This document shows positions 25,569-35,095 of a stretch of DNA of 64,000 nt, piece by piece; position 1 is the stretch's first letter; each line of letters starts with the position of its first letter. The translations under genes were made by a program, and so were the position numbers. Below the pieces are notes generated by a model. The model saw only the letters and a list, made by a program, of their open reading frames with translations. It was not told the DNA's origin and made no database searches. The DNA is from Flavobacterium tyrosinilyticum (GTDB lineage Bacteria > Bacteroidota > Bacteroidia > Flavobacteriales > Flavobacteriaceae): contig NZ_JAMOKG010000003.1 of NCBI RefSeq assembly GCF_023656565.1, positions 992,001 to 1,056,000 on the forward strand, in the 5' to 3' direction.

Positions 25569-28484
25569 TTATTTCAAACAATCTTTTAAAATAGTTGCGG
25601 GATGCATGGCTTTTCTGCTCGTTCCGTCAAAAATCTGATGGCGGCAACTGGTTCCTGCGGCTGCAATTTCTGTAGATGGTTCTGTTGCCCTGATTTTCGG
25701 AAACAAAGTATCTTCACCCATCTTCATACTGATTTCGTAATGTTCTTTTTCATATCCAAATGAACCCGCCATTCCGCAACAACCCGAATTATAAATCGTA
25801 ACCGTATTATTTTTTGGAATATTCAGCATCGCAAAAGAAGCTTCTACACTACTCAATGATTTTTGATGACAATGCCCATGAATTTTGATATTTTTCTCTT
25901 TCTCAGAAAATTGATCTGCGTGAATTTTTCCGTTCCCAATTTCTCTTTTGAAAAACTCTTCGACTGTAAAAGTATTTTTAGCTAATTTCTCTGCACTTTC
26001 TTTGTCTGCCGCCAATCGGAGATATTCGTCTCTAAAAGTCAATATGGCCGAAGGTTCAATTCCGATTAAAGGCGTATTTTCAGAAATTATATTTTTAAAG
26101 GTATTAATGTTTTTATTCGCAATTTCCTGCGCTTCTTCCAGAAAGCCTTTTGAGATAAAGGCTCTTCCGCTTTCTTCATGATCGATTATAATTACTCTGT
26201 AACCTAATTTGGTTAATAATTCGAAAGCATCAATTCCGATTGAAACATCGTAATAATTGGTAAATTCATCACAAAAAAGATAAACACTACCATTCTCAAA
26301 ATAGCTGTCTGGATTATGTTTTTTGTTCTTTTCATACCATTTTCTAAACGTCTTTGGAGCCAATAACGGCACTTGTCTTTCAGGAGCAATTCCCATACGT
26401 TTTTTAACGAAAGAAAGATTGGATGTCCAATTGGTAAATGATGGCGCAATACTTCCCAATTCATTCAATTTTGAATTGAAAGCAAATATTTTATTTCGGA
26501 AAGAAAAACCGTTTGCTTTTTGGTATTGGTATAAAAATTCAGCTTTTAAAGTCGCTACATCAACATTACTCGGACATTCGCTCGCACAGGCTTTACAGCT
26601 CACACACAATTCGAAAACCTTATATAATTCTTCGTGATCGAATTTATTTTCTTTTTCTGAATTCGTCAAATATTCGCGTAAAGCGTTGGCACGAGCACGC
26701 GTCGTATCTTTTTCGTTTCTTGTGGCACGATAACTCGGACATAAAGTTCCGCCAGCCGATGGCATTTTACGACAATCGCCTGAACCGTTGCATTTTTCCG
26801 CAGCACGTAAAACTCCTAAACTATCAGAGAAATCCTGAATCGTTTTTATCTCCGGTTCTTCCCTTCCCGCTTCAAAACGAAGATTTTCATCCATTTTAGA
26901 AGCGTTTACGATTTTTCCAACATTCAAAATCGTGTTCGGATCAAATGCTTTTTTTACTCGTTTTAGCAGTTCGTAGTTTTTATCGCCAATCATAAAAGGC
27001 AGAAACTCTCCTCTTAAGATTCCGTCGCCATGTTCACCGCTTAACGAACCTCTGTATTTTTTTACTAGATGCGCTACCTCGGTAGATAAATTTCTGAATT
27101 GATGCAATCCTTCTTTTGTCTTTAAATTTATCTTCGGACGCAAATGCAGCTCTCCCGCTCCAGCATGCGCATAGTAAATCGCACTTTGTCCGTGTCTTTC
27201 CATCATCGCTGCAAAATCGGCAATATAATTAGGAAGATCACTCAACTCAACCGCTGTATCTTCAATAGAATCGGCCGCTTTATCATCGCCCACAATACTT
27301 CCCAAAAGTCCAAGACCTGCTTTTCTTACGTCGTTTACTTTGTCAATATCTGCTCCATAAATTTTGGGCAAGGCATATCCGAAACCATTAATTTGAAGAT
27401 CTTTAATTAAAGCATCGGCTTGCATTTCGGCATCTTCCATACTAATGTGAGATCCAACCTCGAGCATGATAACTGCTTTTGGTTCGCCAACAATAAAAAA
27501 CCTATTTTTGGCTTGTTCTCTATTGGTTTTAGTACAATCTAAAATCGTATCATCCATCATTTCGCAAGTGTACAAATGATGTTTCATTGCCGTAACGACG
27601 GCTTCCAAACTTTCCTGAATGGTATGAAAATGTGCCACTACCATAATATTGTTTACTGGCGGCAAATCATCTACTTTCAAAGTTATCTCTGTCGTAAAAG
27701 CCAATGTTCCTTCACTTCCGCAAAGGAGTTTTCCTAAATTGATGATATCTTCTGTTCCTGAAAAAAGTTTCGATTTTAGTAGAACATCAATCGCATAACC
27801 CGTATTTCGTCTGTGAATTTCTGGTTTTGGAAATTCTCTTAAGATTTCTTCCTGATTTTCTTTGTCCGAAAGTTCGTCGTAAATCGTTTTATAAATTTTA
27901 TTTTCTAAAGAATCCCCTTTTGTTTTCTCTATAAATTCTTCAGAAGTTAAATCTTTAAATACTGCGGTAGTTCCGTCACTTAAAACGGCTTTTATTTCTA
28001 CAATTTTGTCTCGGGTAACACCATAACGAATTGAGGTTGTTCCCGATGAATTATTTCCGACCATTCCGCCAATCATACATCTATTGGTTGTGGATGTTGT
28101 TGGTGAAAAAAATAATCCGTGCGGTTTTAGATATAAATTCAGTTCATCGCGAATTACTCCTGGCTGAACGGTTATGGTTTTCTTTTTAGGATCAAAAGAA
28201 ACAATTTTATTAAAATGTTTTGAGACATCTACAATGATTCCACTTCCTATAGTCTGTCCCGCCAAAGATGTTCCAGCTGTTCTGGGCGTTATAGAAATTT
28301 TATTTTTGGAAGCAAAACGAATAATATTTACAATATCATTTTCTGATTTTGGAATCGCCACGGCAAGAGGCATAATTCGATAAGCAGAGGCATCTGTGGC
28401 ATATATTTTTTTATGAAGGTCATCATAAAAAAGAGTTCCTTCTAGTGAAGTTTCTAATTCTTGTAGTTGGAGAGAATCGGACAT
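25569..28484 (-). CDS. FAD-linked oxidase with Fe-S and CCG domains, probable D-lactate dehydrogenase
   Basis: 971 residues. The FAD-binding-4 domain has ITPRTAGTSLAGQTIGSGI and VQPGVIRDELN (about 60-120). A FAD-oxidase C-terminal domain has SGEHGDGILRGEF (about 490). A 4Fe-4S ferredoxin module has CVSCKACASECPSNVD (about 630). The C-terminal cysteine-rich region has GHCHQKS and NSGCCGMAGSFGYE. This architecture covers respiratory D-2-hydroxyacid dehydrogenases (D-lactate, D-2-hydroxyglutarate as in YdiJ, glycolate). MurQ in the same locus releases D-lactate, and the gene shares an operator-like site with susC, so D-lactate is the most likely substrate. No membrane helix; peripheral at the inner membrane. 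Confidence 0.85.
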   Translation of the reverse strand: MSDSLQLQELETSLEGTLFYDDLHKKIYATDASAYRIMPLAVAIPKSENDIVNIIRFASKNKISITPRTAGTSLAGQTIGSGIIVDVSKHFNKIVSFDPKKKTITVQPGVIRDELNLYLKPHGLFFSPTTSTTNRCMIGGMVGNNSSGTTSIRYGVTRDKIVEIKAVLSDGTTAVFKDLTSEEFIEKTKGDSLENKIYKTIYDELSDKENQEEILREFPKPEIHRRNTGYAIDVLLKSKLFSGTEDIINLGKLLCGSEGTLAFTTEITLKVDDLPPVNNIMVVAHFHTIQESLEAVVTAMKHHLYTCEMMDDTILDCTKTNREQAKNRFFIVGEPKAVIMLEVGSHISMEDAEMQADALIKDLQINGFGYALPKIYGADIDKVNDVRKAGLGLLGSIVGDDKAADSIEDTAVELSDLPNYIADFAAMMERHGQSAIYYAHAGAGELHLRPKINLKTKEGLHQFRNLSTEVAHLVKKYRGSLSGEHGDGILRGEFLPFMIGDKNYELLKRVKKAFDPNTILNVGKIVNASKMDENLRFEAGREEPEIKTIQDFSDSLGVLRAAEKCNGSGDCRKMPSAGGTLCPSYRATRNEKDTTRARANALREYLTNSEKENKFDHEELYKVFELCVSCKACASECPSNVDVATLKAEFLYQYQKANGFSFRNKIFAFNSKLNELGSIAPSFTNWTSNLSFVKKRMGIAPERQVPLLAPKTFRKWYEKNKKHNPDSYFENGSVYLFCDEFTNYYDVSIGIDAFELLTKLGYRVIIIDHEESGRAFISKGFLEEAQEIANKNINTFKNIISENTPLIGIEPSAILTFRDEYLRLAADKESAEKLAKNTFTVEEFFKREIGNGKIHADQFSEKEKNIKIHGHCHQKSLSSVEASFAMLNIPKNNTVTIYNSGCCGMAGSFGYEKEHYEISMKMGEDTLFPKIRATEPSTEIAAAGTSCRHQIFDGTSRKAMHPATILKDCLK

Positions 28485-28773
28485 TTAATTGGTTCTGTTG
28501 CTTTTGGTTCTTTAATATGTTTTGTTTCTGTTTCGGTAAAAACAATACATTCTAATCTTATTAGAATTCAATATTTATTAAAGTTCCTATTTAAAAGACT
28601 GAACTTCTTTTAAATACACCAAGAAATGGCAAGCACATAAAGGAATGTTTTTCATAAATATATCTGACTAATAAAATTAGTTTTAACAAATATAGATACA
28701 AAAAGCATACAAATACATTATTTTGCGTTTTTTAACATAATAAAATTAAAATAACGCAACAAAACGCAAAAAT
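28485..28773 (-). promoter_or_regulatory. Promoter and DeoR-type operator of the D-lactate-dehydrogenase-like gene
   Basis: TATATTTG (28694-28687, minus strand) is a perfect -7 element. About 24 bp upstream of it lies TTATTTTGCGTTTTTTAA (28718-28735), and then AAAATAACGCA (28748-28758) followed by CAAAACGCAAAAAT. The same 18-mer and the same AAAATAACGCA arm occur before susC (29683-29700, 29723-29733). The arms are inverted, 30 bp centre to centre here and 40 bp at susC, one helical turn apart. The roughly 200-bp leader to the start codon shows no clear structure. Confidence 0.75.
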
Positions 28774-28793
28774 TACATTAGATAAGTTTAAAG

Positions 28794-29543
28794 TTATAAG
28801 ATAAAAACTCCAGATTTTCTATATTCATCTAGTTTTTCATCCTCTGGATCTAATTCTGTTACAATAGTATCTAATTGGGTAAGATCGCAAACACCATGTG
28901 GCATTTTGGTATTTAATTTATTGGAAGCAAACATCGAAACCACTCTATCAGAAGCTTCTATCATTGCTTTTTTGACAATTGAGATTTCGTAACCTACTTC
29001 TGTAAGCCCCTGTTTGATATTAATACTGCTGGCACCAATGAAACAAATATCGGCTTTTATTTTAGAAACCACCTGAATCACATCCATACCTATTGTTACC
29101 ATTGCGTTTTTCTGCATTTTCCCTCCAATAAAAATCAAATCAATATTAGGATGCTGAGACAACTGCATGGCTATTGGTAAACTATAAGTATATATTGTAG
29201 CTTTTAAATCGGCCGGAATTAACTTTGCAAAAACCAAATTAGTGCTTCCTCCACTCATTATAATAACTTGATCGTCATGAAGAAGAGACAATGCTTTTGT
29301 CACGATTTGCTTTTTCTGTTCTTCTGCCGTTATGGCAATATCAAATACATTCGCAGGTTTTTCTTTAACTTGAACTGCACCGCCGTATACTTTCTCTAAC
29401 TGCTTTTTACTATCCAATTCGTTCAAATCTCTCCTAATTGTATCTTCAGACAAATCGAGAGCCAAAGCTAAATCTGTTGTAACAACTTTTTGGTCTTCAA
29501 TAAGTTTAGTCATTATGTATTTATGTCTCTCGGCTTTCAGCAT
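28794..29543 (-). CDS. DeoR-family transcriptional repressor
   Basis: 249 residues from the ATG at 29543 (MLKAERHKYIMTKL, the usual DeoR start). Upstream in-frame starts at 29567 and 29570 lie on or before the predicted transcription start and are unlikely. The winged helix has VVTTDLALALDLSEDTIRRDLNEL. The C-terminal DeoRC sugar-phosphate-binding domain has IIMSGGSTNLVFAKL and CFIGASSINIKQGLTEVGYEISIVKKAMIEAS. Members sense phosphorylated sugars. GlcNAc-6-phosphate or MurNAc-6-phosphate would be a sensible ligand here. It lies between two copies of the same operator. Confidence 0.92.
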   Translation of the reverse strand: MLKAERHKYIMTKLIEDQKVVTTDLALALDLSEDTIRRDLNELDSKKQLEKVYGGAVQVKEKPANVFDIAITAEEQKKQIVTKALSLLHDDQVIIMSGGSTNLVFAKLIPADLKATIYTYSLPIAMQLSQHPNIDLIFIGGKMQKNAMVTIGMDVIQVVSKIKADICFIGASSINIKQGLTEVGYEISIVKKAMIEASDRVVSMFASNKLNTKMPHGVCDLTQLDTIVTELDPEDEKLDEYRKSGVFIL

Positions 29544-29569
29544 TTTTTTATAAAAGTTAAAATTCATCA

Positions 29570-29577
29570 CAAATATA
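29570..29577 (-). promoter_or_regulatory. -7 element of the deoR-family gene
   Basis: TATATTTG on the minus strand. It places the transcript start near 29563, which supports translation from 29543 and argues against the two upstream start codons. Confidence 0.6.
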
Positions 29578-29677
29578 TCAAATATTTCATTCTATATCAG
29601 AAAAGAGCTTAAAAACTGCAAAATCATGCATTAGCAAGATTTTAAAAACAAAATCAATAATTATTTTTTATCAAAAC

Positions 29678-29760
29678 TTGCGTTATTTTGCGTTTTTTAA
29701 ATTATTTTTAGAAAAAAAATCTAAAATAACGCATTTATATGCAATAAATAAATATATTTG
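29678..29760 (+). promoter_or_regulatory. DeoR-type operator and promoter of susC
   Basis: TTGCGTTATTTTGCGTTTTTTAA-type left half (29678-29700; a direct repeat of TTGCGTTnTTTT) and AAAATAACGCAT right half (29723-29734) form an inverted pair. TATATTTG (29753-29760) is the -7 element, 33 bp before the susC ATG. The right operator half lies in the -33 region, where a bound repressor would block polymerase. Confidence 0.78.
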
Positions 29761-29792
29761 CTCAACAACAACCATAAAAAACCAGATTAATC

Positions 29793-32700
29793 ATGAAAAA
29801 GTTACTCTTTATTTCAGTGTTGTTTTTGTGCATTCAAGCAGCATTTGGACAAGCAAAAACAGTTACTGGAACAGTAAAAAGCAAAACAGACGGAATTCCA
29901 ATTCCAGGAGTCAGCGTTATTATTCAAGGAACAAATAATGGCACAACCACTGACTTTGATGGAAACTACAGCATTTCTGTAGCACCGGGACGAACTCTAA
30001 GCTTTAGTTATATGGGTTATGAAACTCAATCAATTAAAGTGGAAAGCCAGCAGAAAATAAATGTTGGTCTTATAGAAAGCACTTCGAAATTAGACGAAGT
30101 TGTTGTTGTAGGTTTTGCTTCTCAGAAAAAAACAAATTTAACAGGAGCTGTTGCCAATATTGATGTTGCTAAAACAATTGGAAGCAGACCTTTAACTGAT
30201 GTTAGTAGAGCTTTACAAGGTACTACTCCGGGTGTAAACATTAATTTTAACTCAGGAAATATTAACCGTGCTGCAAAAATCAACATTCGTGGAGCGGGTA
30301 CAATTAATGGTTCAGACGATCCTTTAATATTAGTAGACGGTGTTCCTACCGACTTATCATTGATTAACCCAAATGATATCGCAACGATGTCTGTACTTAA
30401 AGATGCTGCTTCTGCATCTATTTATGGTGCTCGTGCTGCGTTTGGTGTTGTTCTTATTACTACAAAAAGCGGAAAAACAGGCGAAGGAAAAGTGAGATTT
30501 TCGTATTCAGCAAATACTGCTTTTGTAAATCCGATTTCTACACTTAAATTCTTAGATCCAACAGAAGAAATTCCAGGATTGATCGCTGCAGGAACAAGAA
30601 CGGATGGTTCTACTCCAGAGATTTTTGGCCAGAACTATAGCATTTTATTAGACGGAATTAAAAACTGGAAACAAAAATATGCAAACAATCGTACCAGTAA
30701 TGAAATGGTTTATGGAGAAGATTGGGAAATAAAAAATGGTGTTCCTTATTTTTATAGAGTTTGGGATGCAAATAAAGAATTGTATGCCAGTAATGCGTTA
30801 CAAACAACGCACAATGTTTCTGCTCAAGGAAATTTAGGTGATAAAAGTTCATTCTTTGCTTCGTTCGGTCTTACCAACCAAGATGGTATGTTAAGAGTAA
30901 ATCAGGAAAAAAGACAAAGAATCAACATCAACTTAGGTTTCACGACAAAACTAGCAGATTGGCTTACTGGAGATTTCAAAGTAATGACAATCAACAGTTC
31001 TTACGATCAGCCTTTTAACTATTATGGAGGTTCTGGAACCGATGATACAGGTTACGGAGGTTACTTTGGTTATGCGCTACGTTGGGGGCAATATTTCCCG
31101 AATTTTGGAACTTACAGAGGATACAATTTCCGTACAGCGGGAGGATATTTATCTAATGCTTCTAGAAACGAAAACAATAAACGCAATACAAGGTTAAGCG
31201 CTAGATTTACAGCAGATATTACAAAAGATTTAAACCTTATCACTGAGGTAAGCAGTGTAAACGATTATTACAACAGAAAACAAAATGGAGGTAAATTCTT
31301 AGCATGGGACAGCTGGTCTGCAATGCCATACGATGCTACTACAATTCAGACTGCTACTCCTGCAACTCTCGAAACAGGAAATGATTTTGTTGGACAATCC
31401 AAACAAGAGTCAACTACAAATGTGGTAAACATTTATGGTAACTATAAAAAACAATTTGACAAGCATAATTTCAAATTCTTAGCTGGTTTCAACTCAGAAT
31501 GGCAAAATTTATCTCGCAACTATGCAAGAAGAAATACGCTTTTAGACAAATCTAAACCAGAATTTAACCTTGCAGTAGGAGAACAATTTGTTTCTGGAGC
31601 TGCAAACACAGATTTAAATCCAACGGTAACAGAATACTCAATTGCAGGTTTCTTTGGACGTGTGAATTATGATTACAACGGGATTTATTTAGTAGAGCTT
31701 AATGCTCGTTATGATGGTTCATCAAGATTTCCAACTAACGAACAATGGGGATTCTTCCCTTCTGCTTCTGTAGGATATAAAATTGTGAATGAGAAATTTA
31801 TGGAAGGAACTCGCGGATGGTTAAACGATCTTAAATTGCGTGGTTCTATCGGATCAATCGGTAACCAAAATGTTGGAAACAATGCTTTCTTATCGATCAT
31901 GACAGCTAAAAATCCTTCTTGGGTAAATAGTGGTGCTACTCTTCCTCCTTCTACAAATTTACCAACTAACGTAGATCCTGCATTAACTTGGGAAAAAGTA
32001 ATGACAAAAGATGTGGGTATCGATGTTAAAATATTTGATATGCTTGGTGCTTCTTTTGACTGGTACCAGCGTGATACAAAAGGAATGCTTGCTCCAGGTA
32101 TAACACTTCCTGGTTCATTTGGGCAGACTTCTGCTCAGACTAACTCTGGAAACATGAGAACTCAAGGTTGGGAGCTTTCATTAAACTTTAATAAAAATTT
32201 AAGCGAAACGGCTTCTGTTTTTGTTGATCTTGCTTTATCTGATTCTAAATCGGTTATTACAAAATGGAATAACACTTCTAAACTATTAGCTTTAGTTACT
32301 CCAGATACAAAACCTTATTATGATGGTTACGAAATTGGCCAAATCTGGGGATTAACTAGTGACAGACTTTTACAGGCTGATGACGTAATTACGAATAACG
32401 GAAAAACGGTAAATGGCGTTGACTACTCTAAAACAATGGGTGGAAACTTTAAATATGGGGCTGGAGACGTTCACTACGTAGATATAGATGGCGATGGCGC
32501 TATTACTCGTGGAGCTGGAACTGCTGATGATCATGGAGATTTGAAAAAAATTGGTAACTCAACTCCTCGTTACAGATATGGTATCACATTAGGTGGTAAA
32601 TTCCGCGGATTTGATATTTCTACTTTCTTCCAAGGAGTTGGAAAACGTGATTACTGGGCTGCTTCAGATGCTGTATTGCCTTTCTTCCGTGCGCCTCAGC

Positions 32701-33080
32701 AAATGTATGCCAACCAAGCAGATTACTGGACTCCAGAAAACACAGATGCTTACTTTCCAAATCCATACTATGGTAATGAAGCAAATACTTTTGGGTCAGG
32801 TACTCAAGGTCAGAACAACTTTGTTACTTCGACAAGATATTTGTTAGACATGTCTTATTTCCGTCTAAAAAACTTTACTATCGGATATAATTTGCCAGTA
32901 GCTCTTGTGAAAAAAGCAGGATTAGAAAAAGTAAGATTATATACTTCTGGTGAAAATATTGCGACTTGGGCAGACAAACGTCTTCCTGTAGATCCTGAAA
33001 TCGATGAAACAGAAGTTTTCTGGGGAAGAGCTTATCCTTACACAAAAACATGGTCAGTTGGTGTTGATATCTCTTTCTAA
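29793..33080 (+). CDS. susC: SusC/RagA-family TonB-linked outer-membrane transporter
   Basis: 1095 residues. Signal peptide MKKLLFISVLFLCIQAAFGQ; carboxypeptidase-regulatory-like domain (GTVKSKTDGIPIPGVSVIIQGT... TTDFDGNYSI, about 25-100); plug domain with ILVDGVPTDLSLINPNDIATM and the family signature SVLKDAASASIYGARAAFGVVLITTK; then the 22-strand barrel. It forms the outer-membrane importer whose lid is the SusD lipoprotein encoded 25 bp downstream. The operator before it, together with the neighbouring DeoR, MurQ, NamZ and NagZ genes, suggests muropeptide or amino-sugar fragments as cargo. Confidence 0.95.
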   Translation: MKKLLFISVLFLCIQAAFGQAKTVTGTVKSKTDGIPIPGVSVIIQGTNNGTTTDFDGNYSISVAPGRTLSFSYMGYETQSIKVESQQKINVGLIESTSKLDEVVVVGFASQKKTNLTGAVANIDVAKTIGSRPLTDVSRALQGTTPGVNINFNSGNINRAAKINIRGAGTINGSDDPLILVDGVPTDLSLINPNDIATMSVLKDAASASIYGARAAFGVVLITTKSGKTGEGKVRFSYSANTAFVNPISTLKFLDPTEEIPGLIAAGTRTDGSTPEIFGQNYSILLDGIKNWKQKYANNRTSNEMVYGEDWEIKNGVPYFYRVWDANKELYASNALQTTHNVSAQGNLGDKSSFFASFGLTNQDGMLRVNQEKRQRININLGFTTKLADWLTGDFKVMTINSSYDQPFNYYGGSGTDDTGYGGYFGYALRWGQYFPNFGTYRGYNFRTAGGYLSNASRNENNKRNTRLSARFTADITKDLNLITEVSSVNDYYNRKQNGGKFLAWDSWSAMPYDATTIQTATPATLETGNDFVGQSKQESTTNVVNIYGNYKKQFDKHNFKFLAGFNSEWQNLSRNYARRNTLLDKSKPEFNLAVGEQFVSGAANTDLNPTVTEYSIAGFFGRVNYDYNGIYLVELNARYDGSSRFPTNEQWGFFPSASVGYKIVNEKFMEGTRGWLNDLKLRGSIGSIGNQNVGNNAFLSIMTAKNPSWVNSGATLPPSTNLPTNVDPALTWEKVMTKDVGIDVKIFDMLGASFDWYQRDTKGMLAPGITLPGSFGQTSAQTNSGNMRTQGWELSLNFNKNLSETASVFVDLALSDSKSVITKWNNTSKLLALVTPDTKPYYDGYEIGQIWGLTSDRLLQADDVITNNGKTVNGVDYSKTMGGNFKYGAGDVHYVDIDGDGAITRGAGTADDHGDLKKIGNSTPRYRYGITLGGKFRGFDISTFFQGVGKRDYWAASDAVLPFFRAPQQMYANQADYWTPENTDAYFPNPYYGNEANTFGSGTQGQNNFVTSTRYLLDMSYFRLKNFTIGYNLPVALVKKAGLEKVRLYTSGENIATWADKRLPVDPEIDETEVFWGRAYPYTKTWSVGVDISF

Positions 33081-33105
33081 TCTCTAACTATTCAAAACTC
33101 TTACA

Positions 33106-34839
33106 ATGAAAAAATATAATATAAAATCTAAGTTTCTGCTAATGTTTGCAACTGCTTTACTTGCAGGAAGTGCAGTTAGCTGTTCAGATTATCTTACTGA
33201 TGATCCAGCAGATAAATTTACAAACGATAACTTTTGGCAGTCAGAAGATAACGTAAAAACCTTTTCATGGCTTAATTATGATACTTTTTATGGTTATGGA
33301 AACGGAACAACAATTGGACTTTCGTTCTTTTACTACCATGGAAGCGATTACAGAGTAGATGATAACTTGTCTGCCTTTACTTTCTACCAAATGCCGGTTA
33401 CAGCTGCAACTACGAATCTTTATTCATGGAATGAATATTATACGCTAATCCGTCGTTGTAACTTGATGCTGGAAAAAGTACCAACAGTAAGTATGTCTAC
33501 GGAGAAAAAGAACCACTACATTGGAGTTGCTAAATTTTTTAGAGCTTATACGTATTTCCGTTTAGTGCAAAAATTTGGTGATGTGCCGTATACTGATCAA
33601 TATTTAGCTCAAGGTGACGCAGAAGTTTATGCGCCTGCAAAACCAAGAGCCGAAATTATGGACAAAGTAATTGCAGAATTGCAAGAAGCTGCAGACTTAA
33701 TGTTGGTTAGCGATGATAAAAACGTTACAGCAAATAAATACACTGCTTACGCAGCTTTAAGCAATGCTTGTCTTTACGAAGGGACATACAGAAAATACCA
33801 TTTAGGACAAGATGGAAGCGCTTACTTAAACAAAGCAAAAGCCGCTTCATTGATGATCATGAACAATCCAAGCTACAAATTGAATGCAGATTGGAAAGGA
33901 CTTTACAATTCAGTTGAATTACTTGGAAATACTGAAGTGATATTGGCAAAACGTTACTTAACAAACGTATTAATGCACTCTCTTCAAAACTATACGAATA
34001 CTTCAACAATTCAATATGGTTTAACAAAATGGGCAGCTGATAGCTACGTAACAACAAACGGATTACCAATTCAGCAAGCTGGAAACAGCCAATACACAGG
34101 CGACGATACTCCAGCAAAAACATTTGCCAACAGAGATCCTCGTTTTGCAAAAACAGTAAACCCAGCTAACTACGGTTACAAAGGAAAACCTTTTGGTACA
34201 ACTGCTTTGGTTTCTATGTCTGGTTATGTATTTGAATTGTACAACAACCCTGCTACAACTGGCCCAGATGTAACTACTGGAGGACGTAACTACACAGATG
34301 CTCCATTATTTACTTTAAGTGAAGTTTATTTAAATTATGCTGAAGCTTGCGCTGAGTTAGGAACAGCAACCAACAGCGATCTTGATTTATCGATCAACAA
34401 AGTTCGTGCACGTGCAGGAATCGCTCCATTAACTACTGACGGAGTAAATGCTTCTGCAAATGGTGTACAGATTAATGACCCAAGAAGAACTTCTTCTTTA
34501 GAGCAATTAACTGGTGTTGTAAATCCGTTAATCTGGGAAGTTCGTCGTGAACGTCAAATCGAATTCATGAGCTGGACTACCTTAAGACAAGCTGATATTT
34601 ACCGTTGGAAAAAAGGAGATTACCTAGACACTAGCAAAAACCCTGACGTGAACCTAGGAGCTAGAATTGGAACTCCAGTTGGATCGCAAACTGTTGTGGA
34701 CGGAAATGGATATGTGAAAATATACCCAGCAAGCACAAGAACTTTCGAACCTAAGCATTATTTAATGAACATTCCAACGAATGACATTGATTTGTACAAA
34801 GCGCAAGGTGTCGATTTAAAACAAAATCCAGGCTGGTAA
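33106..34839 (+). CDS. susD: SusD/RagB-family outer-membrane glycan-binding lipoprotein
   Basis: 577 residues. Type II signal peptide with lipobox GSAVSC; start of mature part CSDYLTDDPADKFTNDNFW is typical. Helical TPR scaffold (FFRAYTYFRLVQKFGDVPYTDQ) and conserved C-terminal elements LSEVYLNYAEACAELG, INKVRARAGIAPL and IWEVRRERQIEFMSWTTLRQADIYRWK. It caps the SusC barrel and presents ligand. It is in an operon with susC and followed by a strong terminator. Confidence 0.95.
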   Translation: MKKYNIKSKFLLMFATALLAGSAVSCSDYLTDDPADKFTNDNFWQSEDNVKTFSWLNYDTFYGYGNGTTIGLSFFYYHGSDYRVDDNLSAFTFYQMPVTAATTNLYSWNEYYTLIRRCNLMLEKVPTVSMSTEKKNHYIGVAKFFRAYTYFRLVQKFGDVPYTDQYLAQGDAEVYAPAKPRAEIMDKVIAELQEAADLMLVSDDKNVTANKYTAYAALSNACLYEGTYRKYHLGQDGSAYLNKAKAASLMIMNNPSYKLNADWKGLYNSVELLGNTEVILAKRYLTNVLMHSLQNYTNTSTIQYGLTKWAADSYVTTNGLPIQQAGNSQYTGDDTPAKTFANRDPRFAKTVNPANYGYKGKPFGTTALVSMSGYVFELYNNPATTGPDVTTGGRNYTDAPLFTLSEVYLNYAEACAELGTATNSDLDLSINKVRARAGIAPLTTDGVNASANGVQINDPRRTSSLEQLTGVVNPLIWEVRRERQIEFMSWTTLRQADIYRWKKGDYLDTSKNPDVNLGARIGTPVGSQTVVDGNGYVKIYPASTRTFEPKHYLMNIPTNDIDLYKAQGVDLKQNPGW

Positions 34840-34872
34840 TTCGGTAAAAACCGAAAAACCACATCTAATACA

Positions 34873-34910
34873 ACTGCCTCCGACGTGAGACTTTTCGGAG
34901 GCAGTATTTT
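34873..34910 (+). terminator. Terminator after susCD
   Basis: ACTGCCTCCGA (34873-34883) and TCGGAGGCAGT (34895-34905) form an 11-bp GC-rich stem followed by ATTTT, 33 bp past the susD stop codon. Confidence 0.85.
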
Positions 34911-35095
34911 AAAAACGCTCTTTTTAAGCACATTGTGACCAATAAAAAGGTCAAATAAAAAAATAATCCTGATTCATTCAGGTTATATCTTGTTAGTTTT
35001 TAGATTCCCCAAATCTGCTAAAACATTCATATACTCCAATAAAATCTTAATTTTATTAGTCCATTCTTTATTTAACTAATAAACTTGTATTTAAA

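Noticed and set aside
28589..28655. 22-codon ORF (MKNIPLCACHFL...) in the leader of the D-lactate-dehydrogenase-like gene
   Set aside because: No regulatory hairpin follows it and no sign of conservation can be seen; most likely chance.
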